From the NCBI RefSeq assembly GCF_905475345.1, contig NC_066595.1, positions 1,872,001-1,936,000 on the forward strand: a DNA stretch of 64,000 nt. Reading direction: 5' to 3'. Origin of the DNA: Vespula vulgaris (lineage: Eukaryota > Arthropoda > Insecta > Hymenoptera > Vespidae). Below are positions 51,450 through 64,000 of the stretch, piece by piece; within the stretch, counting starts at the first letter, position 1; each line of letters starts with the position of its first letter. Below the pieces are notes generated by a model, which was not told the DNA's origin, made no database searches, and saw only the letters and a list, made by a program, of their open reading frames with translations. A program made the position numbers and the translations under genes.

Positions 51450-53414
51450 TTATGAACCTTCCTGTTGAAATTTTGTTCGTGTCGGTGGAATATTATATCT
51501 GAGTTCGAGAAATTCAGGTTTTCGTAACATTGCAGCGACATGTCCTAATTGTATTGTACAGTCTGGATTTAAATTTGGTGGTAACAATGTACACTCTCGT
51601 TCCAATATACACGCTAAACCTTCTAACAATTCCACAAATCCCATGGAGGCTGCTGCTCTGCGCAACCTGTTTACTTCCTATTAAAAAGAAGCATAAAATT
51701 GTTCAAATATTTGTCAAAAAATAAAGAGATGATATCTGAAACATACTTTGTAAAAATTTTGTGTTTTTTCTGGCAATTTTCTTGCATGTCTTAATATTTT
51801 TTGAATATCAGATTGCAATCCCACTTGTCGAATCCATGATGGTGCATTTTGAGTATAACTTCTCTTTTCAGTAGGTCTAACAGGAAAAGAAACTTGTGCA
51901 CCTTGAGCTGCATCAACTGGACCTAAATTATTGAAATTACCTAACCATGGTACAATATCAGGTCCTGGTTCTAGAACCGTTAACATTAAATTTGACTTCT
52001 TTTTTGTATCTGCCCATGAATAAATAAAGCCAAACCATTCATTATTCAATAAACATAGAGCTGCCATATTTTCTACCTATAAACAATAGTCTTATTAAAA
52101 TATTTTTTTGTTAGAGAAAAAATCTATTTAATTTAGAAATAAAGAACCTTTAAAGCTCCATGTAATAATACACAAAAAGATGGAATTTTGCCTTCATCTC
52201 CATTTTCATCAGTATCTGAATCTTCTTCCAACGATATACCTTGCATATTTGCATTTTTTTCAGTAGGCAATGGTAAGACTAAATGTCTTGATATGGCATT
52301 AGGACTACCAACATCTGCTACTGATATAAATCCACAAATTTCAATATTTTTTGATATCATTAAACCGGGTATCAGTTCAAAATCTGTTTTTTTTGTATAT
52401 GGCTAAAAAAAAAATAACTACATATTATTAAAAATTTTACTTCTACATTATTTATTTCTACATTAATTAAAAAAAACAAAACAGTTTAATTTTCACAAAT
52501 GTTATTAACAAATAAATTACCATGGGAGGTGGAGATAGAAGAATACGTGACCCTAAATAGCCACATTTTAAATAACCTTGAAAAGACACATAATTTGTTT
52601 CTGCTAGTTTTTGAAAACATAATGCGACAGAATGCTTTGTGAGAGGAGAATCTGGTACTAATATAATGCTTTCATATCCAGCTAGATCAATTAGACGTTG
52701 GTAAAGAGGTAAACCTACAGACAAACTTGGATCTAAAATAATATATACATATAAATACAAATGAGTAAGTGTATATAAGATAAATATATTGTTAAATATA
52801 TAAAATTATAAATAAATATTACCTTGCGATGGTGCAATACAAACGACACTTAATTTTCCTGGATATGGAAAAGGTAATGGGAAAGGATTTATATCTCTTG
52901 TTATATTTAAGGAATTTAATGAATCTCCCAAAGACATTGGTCCAATTCCAGGATTACCATCTGTTATTAAAACTACTTGGCATGCTGTAGTATTGCCCCA
53001 TTCTGCTATGATCACATTGTTAACACCATGTAAAGCTGTTTCGATACAAGTCTTGTCACATTCCTCTATATTTTGTAACTTTGCACGTATACTGTCATAG
53101 TCACGAGTAAATGGACATATAACTTCATAAAGCGATGAAAATAATACCTAGAATAAAATTTCACTTTGCAACAACCAATTGTCTCATTAAGAAACTTAAA
53201 TAAATCACAGGATATATTTATTAATTTTTACCAAAGAAACAAATTCTAATTTAGAATTAGTTTGTAAATAATGTAATAAGGCATTTATTCCATGAATTGC
53301 TAAATGATGCCTCGTTAATTGTTCACTTTGAGAATTATCACTACTTCCTACACTTCCAACTGTTGCAGGGCGTCTCATTGACAAAGAAACATCTAATGCT
53401 ATGACTGTTGGCAT
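51450..53414 (-). CDS. IntS14: Integrator complex subunit 14 (VWA9)
   Basis: Subunit of the Integrator INTS10-13-14 module, which binds nucleic acid and supports cleavage of snRNA and paused Pol II transcripts. Six exons: 53232-53414, 52823-53147, 52521-52732, 52148-52402, 51747-52076, 51450-51677; 510 residues, as in human (518). The protein starts MPTVIALDVSLSM with the VWA MIDAS pattern D8-S10-S12, followed by the family stretch TRHHLAIHGINALL, then ITDGNPGIGP. The C-terminal part keeps RRAAASMGFVELLEGL and the LRYNIPP end. It is divergent from the FASTK-family gene. Confidence 0.93.
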
Positions 53415-54087
53415 TTTAATAGCTTCATTTAATACTTCAATTAATATACATTTGATCTTTCAATATTGTTCTTTTCACTTGTTGCATGAAGCAAAATTTA
53501 TTTTTTTTATAGGTTAAGTATATAGAGCGTGTAGTATATATGCATATACACACATATATATACATATATATATATATAAACACAGCTGAAAGCTAACTGC
53601 ACGTATACGTATATAGTACTTATTTATATCAAGAAAATAATATCTTTGCATAATATTATATTATCCATTTGTTATTTATAAAATAAATCTTTTATACGAA
53701 TATTTCAAGATTTAACAAATAAAATAGTTAGAATAATTCAAGCACAAATCTGTTCAGATTTAACGATACTTTCCTCGCTTATAGTTCTTTAAATAAACGC
53801 TCTATTTTATTCATAGCATATCGAAAGATATATATCGTTTTAAAGAATAACAAAATTAATAAAACAATAACACATTTCTGTGTGAACTATATTCGATTTA
53901 ACAGTGTAATCGTAATACTGAATCTTATGTGTCAGTGAATTGTATTCTAATAATACTCTGTTTAATATGAAATACACATTTATATATAATCTTACAAAAG
54001 ATTATTAGAGAATTAGAAATTTGTATAGTGCGTTTTATAGGAATATTATCTGTTGATAGAAATAATCGTTTAAAAATTCATTTATAT
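53415..54087. promoter_or_regulatory. Bidirectional region, INTS14 / FASTK-family gene
   Basis: AT-rich 0.67 kb with TA/CA alternation at 53535-53580. It must contain both promoters. No particular motif stands out. Confidence 0.45.
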
Positions 54088-56025
54088 ATGTTGAATCACA
54101 ACGTACGTACAACTATTAGATTAGTTGTAAACACTTTTCGAATTCATGAAGGAAATAGTAATAATCTGATTTATGGGAAATGTTATAGACCATTCAAACC
54201 AATGATTTTGCAATTTTTAGAAGAAACATTAAAGAATAATTTGCATTCTAAAGAAACTTTATCAAATATATCCAAAAATGGGATAAATAATAGTATATCT
54301 AGGACTACTACAGATGACAAAAGACATAATACATCCTTAGTAGATTTACAAAAAATTCAGAAAAAAGAGATGTTAAATGCATTAATAAATTTTATGTATC
54401 AACAGCCTACATATGTATTGGTCCATGAAATAAATGATATTGATATAAAATTTTGTAACCTTTTAGAGGTTATGTCATACTGCGATATTTTTAAATTATT
54501 ATTATTTTTAAGTAAAACTATACCTTATAAAATTATGGAATTGAATTTCTATATTAAAGCTATGGAATTATTACGTGAAGGAATATCATATAATATTTTT
54601 AATAAAGATGAAATCATATTCTGTCTCTACTTCTTTGGTTTAAGAAAAGAGAATGCAGTAAAAGATGTACAAATGACTTGGAAATATCTGGAATTTGAAG
54701 AGTTATCGTTATTTGAAAAATGCATTGTATCAGAAACATTATTTAAATGCGGAATTAAATTAACACAACCACAAATAGAAAATGTTGAGAAGTTAATAGA
54801 AAGTGAAGCTAAATTTTTGATTAATAATTTAAATCTACTTGTACCTTTATGCAAAGTGGTACGACATGCTGGTACTACAAAAAATTTTTTTCCAAGTAAT
54901 TTAAGCAAAGAAATAAGTAATTGTAATCATAAATATCACATGATACCAGCAGTGCATATTTTAAAATTATATTCACATATGTACTTTTCGGAACCTAAAG
55001 TATTACAACGGCTAGTCACTGATATAATAGATAATATATCATCGATAAACAAAACATTTAAAGATAAATCAGATCTCTATAAGAAACAAATATATAAATC
55101 TAAATACATAGATGGATTTTTATGGAGCATTTGTATATTAAATTACAAATTAACAGATGTACAATTCCTGGAAGTTAAAAATTATGTTGGTAACATACAA
55201 TCTGTTATGTTTGATGAACCAAAGGAATTATTACGTATATTGTTGTCATTATGGATTCTTGGATATCAAGCAGAATTTGTATGTTATGCATTAATCATTT
55301 ATAATGTCTATATTTCACACAAATATCTGATATATAAATATATTTTAGATGATACAGGAATGTATTAAAAGAGATATTTTCCTGCAAGCATATAATAACA
55401 AATTTTGGAAAATAAGAACTAGTTTATATTTATTACTTCATACTATTCAAATTGAATCTCCAAATATTAAATTGCCTACTGATTTGTTTACTGACGTATA
55501 TGTAGCTTTGAAGATACAAAAATCTTTAAAAACTATCTGTACAATTGTAAGTGGATTTTCCAAACAAATGAAACTTCAAAATGTTATTATCAATTCTCCT
55601 GCAAAAGGAATTTATATTGCAGGTGTTAGTTTTGATCATTCAACTTTAGGGTAATAATTTCTACTAATAAATAAATTTTTAAATTGAAATGTATATAAAA
55701 TTGTATATGTATATGTTGCTATATTATTTCTAACTTTTACAGATCTTTTCATATCGATTTGTTAAATGACACCACGTGCTTACGATATTCGAAAATTCCA
55801 CATGGTCTTATGAATTTAAAACTTAGATTGATCAAACAGCTTGGTTATCAATCTATATTAGTTAATACATAATTATATTTTATATATGAAATATAATATC
55901 AGTAAAGAATATATTTTTACATCATATTTTTTATTTTGCAGATCGATGAAGATGATCTTAAGGATACAATTTCTACCTTTAAATATATTGAAAAATGCTT
56001 GGATGAAATACTATATTCTAACTAA
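54088..56025 (+). CDS. FASTK-family mitochondrial RNA-binding protein with RAP domain
   Basis: FASTKD proteins act in mitochondrial RNA granules on processing and stability of mitochondrial transcripts. Four exons: 54088-55278, 55349-55650, 55743-55860, 55942-56025; 564 residues. The N-terminus MLNHNVRTTIRLVVNTFRIH is basic and amphipathic, like a mitochondrial presequence. The body is an alpha-helical Leu-rich region (FAST_1/FAST_2 like). The C-terminal RAP domain shows SFHIDLLNDTTC, the core GLMNLKLRLIKQLGYQ and an acidic end. I start at the first ATG in frame. I cannot say which FASTKD member it is; the RAP core supports the family more than the paralogue. Confidence 0.72.
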
Positions 56026-56244
56026 TAAATATTTTATACTTATAAGAAAAAAAATTGTGTATTTATATACATATCACATTTCATTTCAGTTCTCAATTTA
56101 AAAGACAACAAATACTAATTTCATTTCATAAAAATTATGTAAGCTGGATCTAATAAAATAATAGTATAATATCTAGGCTTTTTACATAAAATTCGAGAGG
56201 TCTCATAAATAATCTTACACTAGTTTTACAAGATAGAATAATAT

Positions 56245-57432
56245 TTAAATATAGAGAGATCCATCTGCTGGTCCTAAATATCTCATAGAAATCAATATTA
56301 CATCAATCAAAGTCCATACACCAAGTCCTCCAAAACTAAATAATTTGCCAATACCTTCTTGCCAATGTCCCAAATAGAATCTGTTTTGTTATTAAATATA
56401 ATAGTTAGTTTAGAATTATCTATGTTTATCATATTTCATTATATTGCTAAACTAGAAGTTTTAAAGTTACCTATCTGCACCAAAACCTCCTAAAGTAATG
56501 CTCAGTATCAAGGCAGTAGACCATCTGTATCCTACTGTCCAGTTGCATCGTAAATTTTTCATAAATTTCCTTTTTCCCAAACACAATATATAACCATTGA
56601 CTGTACAATTTGTTCTAAAAAAGAAATATATATTTGGAACAAATGCTTAAACTACTTAATCATCTTCTTATTTTAATCTAAGGTAACCTGTAATATTGTT
56701 GAGGCGATGCTACAGAACTGCAGGAATTTTTTAGATGACATTGATGTTCCCAAGGTTCAGTTTGATAACAATAACGACATATGTATTCTTTTTGAAAGTT
56801 CTGTTCACCCTAATTACAAAGAATATTAAAAATGAGATTATAAAAGTTAAATAAACTTGTAGAATAGTCTAATATTTGATACATACTATACAATCAACGT
56901 TTTCTAGTACAGTACAATTTGCAACATAAATTGCTCCATACACACAATTGGTATTTAAATTACATTTTAAACATTCTACTCTTAACTCGGAACACAGTAT
57001 TCCAGCTGGACACAAGCCTGACATTTCTTCCTACGGTGATGCATATAATTATAAATTATATATTTATACTTTTTAACAATTATGTATACTTGAATAGACA
57101 TGTATATGTATATAGGATAAAATTTACCTTTTTACTACTATAAGCAGGCGTAGAATTTGCATTAGATTCTTTTAACGCATAACTTATTATACGATCTGTA
57201 ATATCAAATAACATACGAAGGAACTGTTTTACAATTTAACTAAACTACAAACATTATATCCAATTATTATATTAAAATAGATCATTTCTTAAAAAACGTT
57301 TATTAATAATAATAAAAAATATGCACGAAATTTACCATTACCATAACACATATGTACTTCCCTAATAATATGTGATAAAAGTGCAAAAAAAATTAAAATA
57401 ACGTTTTTTGAATTAACACGAATTACTTTCAT
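56245..57432 (-). CDS. amx: TM2 domain-containing protein 3 (almondex)
   Basis: Multi-pass membrane protein of the TM2D family; Drosophila almondex is needed for Notch signalling in the embryo. Six exons: 57336-57432, 57128-57195, 56887-57030, 56688-56809, 56471-56614, 56245-56380; 236 residues (human TM2D3 247). A signal peptide (NVILIFFALLSH) is followed by a cysteine-rich ectodomain (CPAGILC, CLKCNLNTNC, CRYCYQTEPWEHQC), then the TM2 domain: WTVGYRWSTALILSITLGGF, GADR, FYLGHW and LFSFGGLGVWTLIDVILI, ending in GPADGSLYI as in human TM2D3. All exon phases agree. It is divergent from the F-box gene. Confidence 0.95.
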
Positions 57433-59174
57433 TCTTAAAAAAAGAATATTTTACTTTTGTAACGTATTATAGACCAACAAATTTGTAGATATTGAATTTA
57501 TTTGTACACATATCATAACGTTGTTTGGTTTAGGTCGACCTATCTCGAAGTATTCATAAACAGAGGTTAGTCAAATGAAGAGGACGAAAAAAATGGAACT
57601 TATGCAATATATTTTAATTTAATATATAAAAGAATTACATCTCATTAATACTAAATATAGGCAATTAATATGTTACGATATTCTATACATTATCTTATTT
57701 ACATTTAAGATAATATAATAAGTATATAAAGTATAACTTGAATATAGCGTGATCATTGCAGTTTTAGTAGACGTAAGCTGATTGGACATTGGTTTATCAT
57801 ACAAGAGAGAATTAGCCAATCATTGTTAAGAAAATATTATTTGAGTTCTAATGTATCCAATCACAACAGAATTTTGCCTATTCCGTTATTAATGACCTTG
57901 CTGTACGATTGAATGTACTTAGTTTCATACAGTTGCTTTGTTTTGGCACTGACTGAACTAACTACACGTTTGACCTTAGCTACAAACTCTTCTAACTAGA
58001 AGTCTGTGATCTTGGTAGGAGTCGATATTATTACATCTGTACGCGTGTGTGCGAAATGTATTGTTACTGACATATATATTTTTTCATATCCATATGTTGG
58101 TAAGCTAGAAAATAATGTATGACACGAGGAATGCCAAACGAATGACAGTAGGACTAACGAAGGTTATGTTATTACATAGTTTTCATCTTATTCATTTATT
58201 TCTTGAATCTGTACTCGTAATGTAGAATTTTTTTCAACATAGAGATATAAGAATTTTGCAAAAAGTGGGACAAGATGGAGACAAGGCCTTTTTTTCTGGA
58301 TGGCTCATGAAATCAAAGTTGCCATATTTGGCATTTTACACATCGTACGATCTTTACACATTTGAGCATTCACGCTATAACCTTACAAGGAAAATATTGT
58401 GTTATTTATTGATATTCCTGTGCTTATATATATATATTATATATATACATATATATATCTGTGTATGTGCGTGTGTATATATATACACATATCTATATAT
58501 ATGTGTGTATATATAATATACACATTTATATATATATATGAAAAGTGATGTGATATGTCTCTCTTTTAACTTATACAATTTCGTATGAATATTTTCATTA
58601 AAAGAGATATTCATGTACATATATTTCTACTACTTTTGTTTACATCTATAATTTAGTAAAATAAATGTGTAGAAAAGGGATATTGAAGAAGTTATTTAAA
58701 TTGAAGAAACAGTAAGCTTTTGTCTTTTTCCATAAGATTTAAATCGCAGAAAATCTGTTACAGTTGGCAGAAATTTTATCACTATTTTTGGGCTACAGCT
58801 AAGGAAACTTGGATTAATCACAACAGTTAAAATTTTGTTTAAAATTTCATCCTTTGTGTTTCAGTTATTTTATTATCATCTTGAGAATAGAAAATTATAG
58901 AAATGTTTTTAGTGCATTTTAGAAATGTTTTCAAAAATGTTTCAAAATTCATTTCATTTTTAGAGTTAAATGTTATTAAATTATAAAGAATTGTTTGTTA
59001 TTTTTACATGTTATTTTCTTCTGATAAAGGAATAATGTGTAATATTAATATTTAATTATTAAATTTATGAGTATCACTGTTAACACTATATAATGAATTA
59101 TTTTGATTTGCAGAAAAATTAACATTTCAGTATGTATTAAATAAATATGTATATTATATAGGCGTAAAAAGAAA
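57433..59174. promoter_or_regulatory. Bidirectional promoter, TM2D3 / F-box gene
   Basis: Four CCAAT cores lie within 81 bp at 57781-57785 and 57788-57792 (reverse), 57816-57820 and 57857-57861 (forward). The rest is AT-rich, with a TA/TG tract at 58426-58540. An acceptor at 59160 (TATTATATAG) precedes an in-frame TAA and then the F-box ATG, so the F-box gene has a 5' untranslated exon, probably near 57950-58110. Confidence 0.6.
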
Positions 59175-60967
59175 ATGAAGATGAAACGAAGTAAATCATT
59201 ATCACCAGAACCCTCTAGTAGTGGAGAATCGAAAAGAATAAAATACGAAGAGTCACACCCACATTTGCTTGATTTTTGTGATGATATTCTGTTGAATATA
59301 TTGAAATATTTAAACCCTCAAGATCTTATGGCATTGAGCTTGTAAGTTGATGCAAATAATGATATACTTTTTATTGGTTATAAAAAGTATATTATTTTAT
59401 TTCAATCGAATATAGATGTAGTCAACGTTTGGCACAAGTTACACGAGATAGAACCTTATGGAGAAAAGTGGATTTTCGTACAATTCCTATGCCTCTGAAT
59501 GATCTAGAAAAATATACAAAATTCTTTCAACCAATGACAACTAATGTAGCGATGCGTGGTGATTTACATTCCAACAAGTGTTTAGGACTGACACCAAAAT
59601 TTTTTGATACCATAAACACACATTGTGGTCAGCTAAAGGAGTTAGTTATAGAAGATTATTATATAGATGGTGATGAGGTAAATATAGATGATGGGTATTT
59701 TACACACACACACATATAGTACCTAACTGCATTATTAACTTGTATATTTATAGGTTGAGATAACTGATTTTCCAAGAACAATCGAAAAACTTTCATTGAA
59801 AGGATGTGAAATGGGTCATTTGCAAAGTAATAAGTCATACTTCTTTAAAATTGACCTTCATATGCCTAATTTAACAGTAAGATCCTATTTACTTTTACAT
59901 AAATATACATTTTGAAAATAATTTATTTGATTTTTTTTTTTTTCATTGAAAAAGTTTTTTATTTATCTGTTACATTTGATATTTTTTTTTAATATATAAC
60001 ATGTTACATATATGTATTTATTTTCAGTGTTTAATTTTAAGTAATTGTCAATGGTTCATGCCACATTCTCTATTAGTAATTAGTAAAATATCAAAACTTA
60101 AAGAACTCAGATTGAATTCTTGTCATCGTTTGGGTGAATGCGTAGCTTATGCCAGTTTGGCAACCAGATTTGGATTTAAAACATTAGAGGTATTTTTTAT
60201 ATTTTTTTTTATATAATGATAATGTCTGTTCTATAATATATTTCTACATGAGTAATGAATTTTTGTTAAATAATTAAGACTTTAGATTTACGAGATACTG
60301 CGCTTGGAGATAGTGAAGTTAGTTGCTTTAGTAGTACTAAAACTCTAACGCATTTATATTTGGAATGTCCAGCAGTTTTAAGAAACACTGATGCAGGAAA
60401 TTTTCGGCGACCTGTATTCGAAGATGGAAATATTGTTCAAGTGAGATATTTTCTTGATTTGTGAAATTTAATATTATTTGATTTTTTCTAATTAGATTAT
60501 GAGATATTAATGTTTCTATTTTATTCAGTTTTTAGTTGAAGGTAATTGGGAAAATTATGGATTTCAAAGACGCTTAATCTCAGATAGAGCAATTCGTGCC
60601 ATAGGGAGTATTGCTAGAAGAGTAATTCATACTTCTCCGCATGGGATTATATTTTTAGAAGAAGAAAATCAAATATTTAATAATCCTCTTCTTAAAACAT
60701 TAGTCGTTAGGTAGGTAAATTGATACGGTTTGTAATAAAATTATTTTTAATGATTAAAAAAAAAAATAAATTTACATGTCCTGAGTACGTGTCTGTTTCA
60801 GGAATTATCCACGGGTTACAAATTCTAGTCTTGTTTATTTGGCAGAACATGTATTAAGTTTAGAGCATCTTGATGTAACTGGTACATCTGTTACAAGAGA
60901 AGGTGTTCAAAAATTCAAATCAAAGAGACCTAATGTAAAGATTGTTTCTTCATTCGAGGATACGTAG
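59175..60967 (+). CDS. F-box / leucine-rich-repeat protein (FBXL12-like)
   Basis: Substrate receptor of an SCF ubiquitin ligase. Seven coding exons: 59175-59341, 59416-59677, 59754-59876, 60028-60189, 60279-60440, 60529-60710, 60802-60967; 407 residues. A basic, serine-rich start (KMKRSKSLSPEPSSSGESKR) is followed by an F-box at about residues 28-76 (LLDFCDDILLNILKYL, then DRTLWRKVDF), then LRRs: LKELVIEDYYI, FPRTIEKLSLKGCEM, LTCLILSNCQW, LKELRLNSCHRLG, LETLDLRDTALG and LEHLDVTGTSVTREGVQ. The order, with a FPRTIEKLSLKGCE block matching LPSTLRTLELHSCE of human FBXL12, suggests FBXL12; the N-terminal extension is absent there. Another FBXL is possible. Confidence 0.8.
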
Positions 60968-62702
<1,735 letters not shown>

Positions 62703-63055
62703 ATGGCTACAACTTTCGAAATATTATGCACAGTTGTTGCAGTTACCTTGGCATTGTACTATTATCTAACATCAACTTTCAATTTTTGGAAAGAACGAGG
62801 TGTAGCCGGTCCAAGGCCATATCCACTTATAGGAAATATCGGAAAAACGATCATAGGAAAAATATCTATGGGAGATTATTTGAAAGAACTTTATGACAAA
62901 CCTGAGTTTAAAAACGAACCATTGATTGGCATATTTACAAGGAGAACTCCTATCCTGATCGTAAAAGATCCTGAATTGATTAAAGACGTCCTCATAAAAG
63001 ATTTTTCGAAGATTTCGGATCGTGGAATTACAGTATTCGAAAAGGTATTAATATA

Positions 63056-63116
<61 letters not shown>

Positions 63117-64000
63117 CAGTGCATAGATAATAGTATACGAGATGATTCATGGAATTGTAATAATTAAAAGTCCTAATTGATTGAATGAAATAAGAAAAAA
63201 ATGGTACAAGGTGGACTACATATTCACGATCATGTTTCTTTTTTCTTCACAAGTGCAATAATCTATTCGAATTATTTTTATAAAAACCTTCCTTTCTTTA
63301 TCGTTTTCGTTTAATCTTCTTATCGTACGACCTAAAATGAAATATCTTGATATGGTTGAGAAATTATTAATTCTTGAGGTATTTAAAAAAATTTTCGTGA
63401 ATATGTATATGATATAGTATCTTAAATCACTTGCATCTTTTCTTTAATATTATTTTCCAATTTCAAACAAGAGAGAAAAGATATAAGTATATGTAAATAC
63501 ATAATAATATCCATCAATTATTATTAATATTTTTTTTTTCTTCAGGTAGAACCATTATCGCAACATCTTTTTAGTTTGGAACCAAAAAGATGGCGACCAT
63601 TAAGAGTGAAACTTTCTCCAATTTTTACTTCGGGTAAATTAAAGGAGATGTTTAATTTAATATTAGAATGCGGGAATCATTTTGAAAATTATATAGAAAA
63701 ACTTGTGGCAAAAGACGAACCGATCGAGTGTCGTGAATTAACAGCAAAATTTACTACGGACGTTATCGGTAGTTGTGCGTTCGGATTAGAAATGAATTCG
63801 ATCGGCGATGAAGACAGTGAATTTCGTAAAATGGGACGATCGATCTTCGAAGTTAATTTTCTAAATGTATTAAGAACTAGACTTAGAAATGCGGCACCGA
63901 AGGTTTACAAATTTATGGGCTATATTCTTCGACGAGATAAAGTTACGAAATTCTTCCAAGAATTGGTAATAAATACTATAAATTATAGGAAGGAACACGA
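62703..64000 (+). CDS. Cytochrome P450, CYP6-like (partial, 3' end off window)
   Basis: Clan 3 P450 monooxygenase, anchored in the endoplasmic reticulum; CYP6 enzymes oxidise plant toxins, pesticides and endogenous lipids. Two coding exons are visible: 62703-63044 and 63546 to the edge. The start ATG at 62703 opens a hydrophobic anchor (EILCTVVAVTLALYYYL), then the proline hinge GVAGPRPYPLIGNI. The C-helix WRPLR is preceded by SLEPKRW and followed by KLSPIFTSGKLKEMF, and ELTAKFTTDVIGSCAFGLE is typical of CYP6/CYP9. About 265 residues are visible; the oxygen-binding, ExxR and heme-Cys motifs lie beyond the window, so integrity cannot be judged. Confidence 0.92.
63045..63545 (+). other. P450 intron 1 with (TG)n(TA)n
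   Basis: A TG/TA compound repeat at 63056-63114 begins ten bases after the donor. The rest is AT-rich; acceptor TTTTTTTCTTCAG. Confidence 0.75.

Noticed and set aside
54028..54087. Upstream extension of the FASTK-family protein
   Set aside because: The frame is open but begins with GTG; the first ATG at 54088 gives a good mitochondrial presequence.
58256..58516. Frame with GDKAFFSGWLMKSK resembling a PH-domain start
   Set aside because: Begins at a non-ATG codon, decays into a TA/TG microsatellite, and no continuing exon was found; it lies in the leader region of the F-box gene.

Overview
The window is eukaryotic, from an insect nuclear genome and most likely a hymenopteran (aculeate wasp or bee). 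Support: strongly AT-rich DNA, small GT-AG introns, many dinucleotide and trinucleotide microsatellites, and proteins of insect type (Galphai, almondex/TM2D3, a Halfway-like LRR protein, a CYP6-like P450). I cannot fix the species. No rRNA, tRNA, CRISPR array, prokaryotic operon or clear complete transposon was seen. Gene models were assembled by hand from GT/AG sites, codon phase and remembered protein families; nothing was searched.

Layout. 1-1996 (-): Galphai, C-terminus off the edge. 2959-3920 (+): DPH3 and RNA polymerase III subunit RPC7, both intronless, only 47 nt apart. 3921-12392: 8.5 kb without a gene, rich in simple repeats. 12393-21654 (-): a 15-exon gene for an MDM1-like centriolar microtubule protein. 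24481-27979 (-): three in-phase exons of an unrecognised protein, a separate gene or an alternative 5' end of MDM1. 29289-31894 (+): DDX52. 32076-34183 (-): Halfway-like LRR membrane protein. 35836-39236 (-): CP110. 40341-40687 (+): a 50-residue membrane microprotein and complex I subunit NDUFB1, 17 nt apart. 42554-45389 (+): zinc finger plus acidic region joined in frame to a 5-hydroxyisourate hydrolase domain. 45.7-47.8 kb: degenerating tandem array with a unit near 222 bp, carrying CRE palindromes. 50591-51313 (+): pyroglutamyl-peptidase I. 51450-53414 (-): Integrator subunit 14. 54088-56025 (+): FASTK-family mitochondrial protein with a RAP domain. 56245-57432 (-): TM2D3/almondex. 59175-60967 (+): F-box LRR protein, FBXL12-like. 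62703-64000 (+): CYP6-like cytochrome P450, 3' end off the edge.

The genes do not form one pathway. Most are housekeeping genes packed as divergent pairs: Galphai/DPH3, the exon set at 27979/DDX52, CP110/NDUFB1 pair, INTS14/FASTK, TM2D3/FBXL. The pairs alternate with convergent ends (DDX52/Halfway, PGPI/INTS14). Two intergenic promoters carry clusters of four CCAAT boxes. Two regulators of centriole biology, MDM1 and CP110, lie within 27 kb on the same strand.

The most unusual points are the zinc finger-HIU hydrolase fusion with an altered YRGS terminus, the two tightly spaced small-gene pairs that look dicistronic, the CRE-bearing tandem array with a repeated 37-codon ORF, and short tandem duplications placed exactly at splice acceptors.
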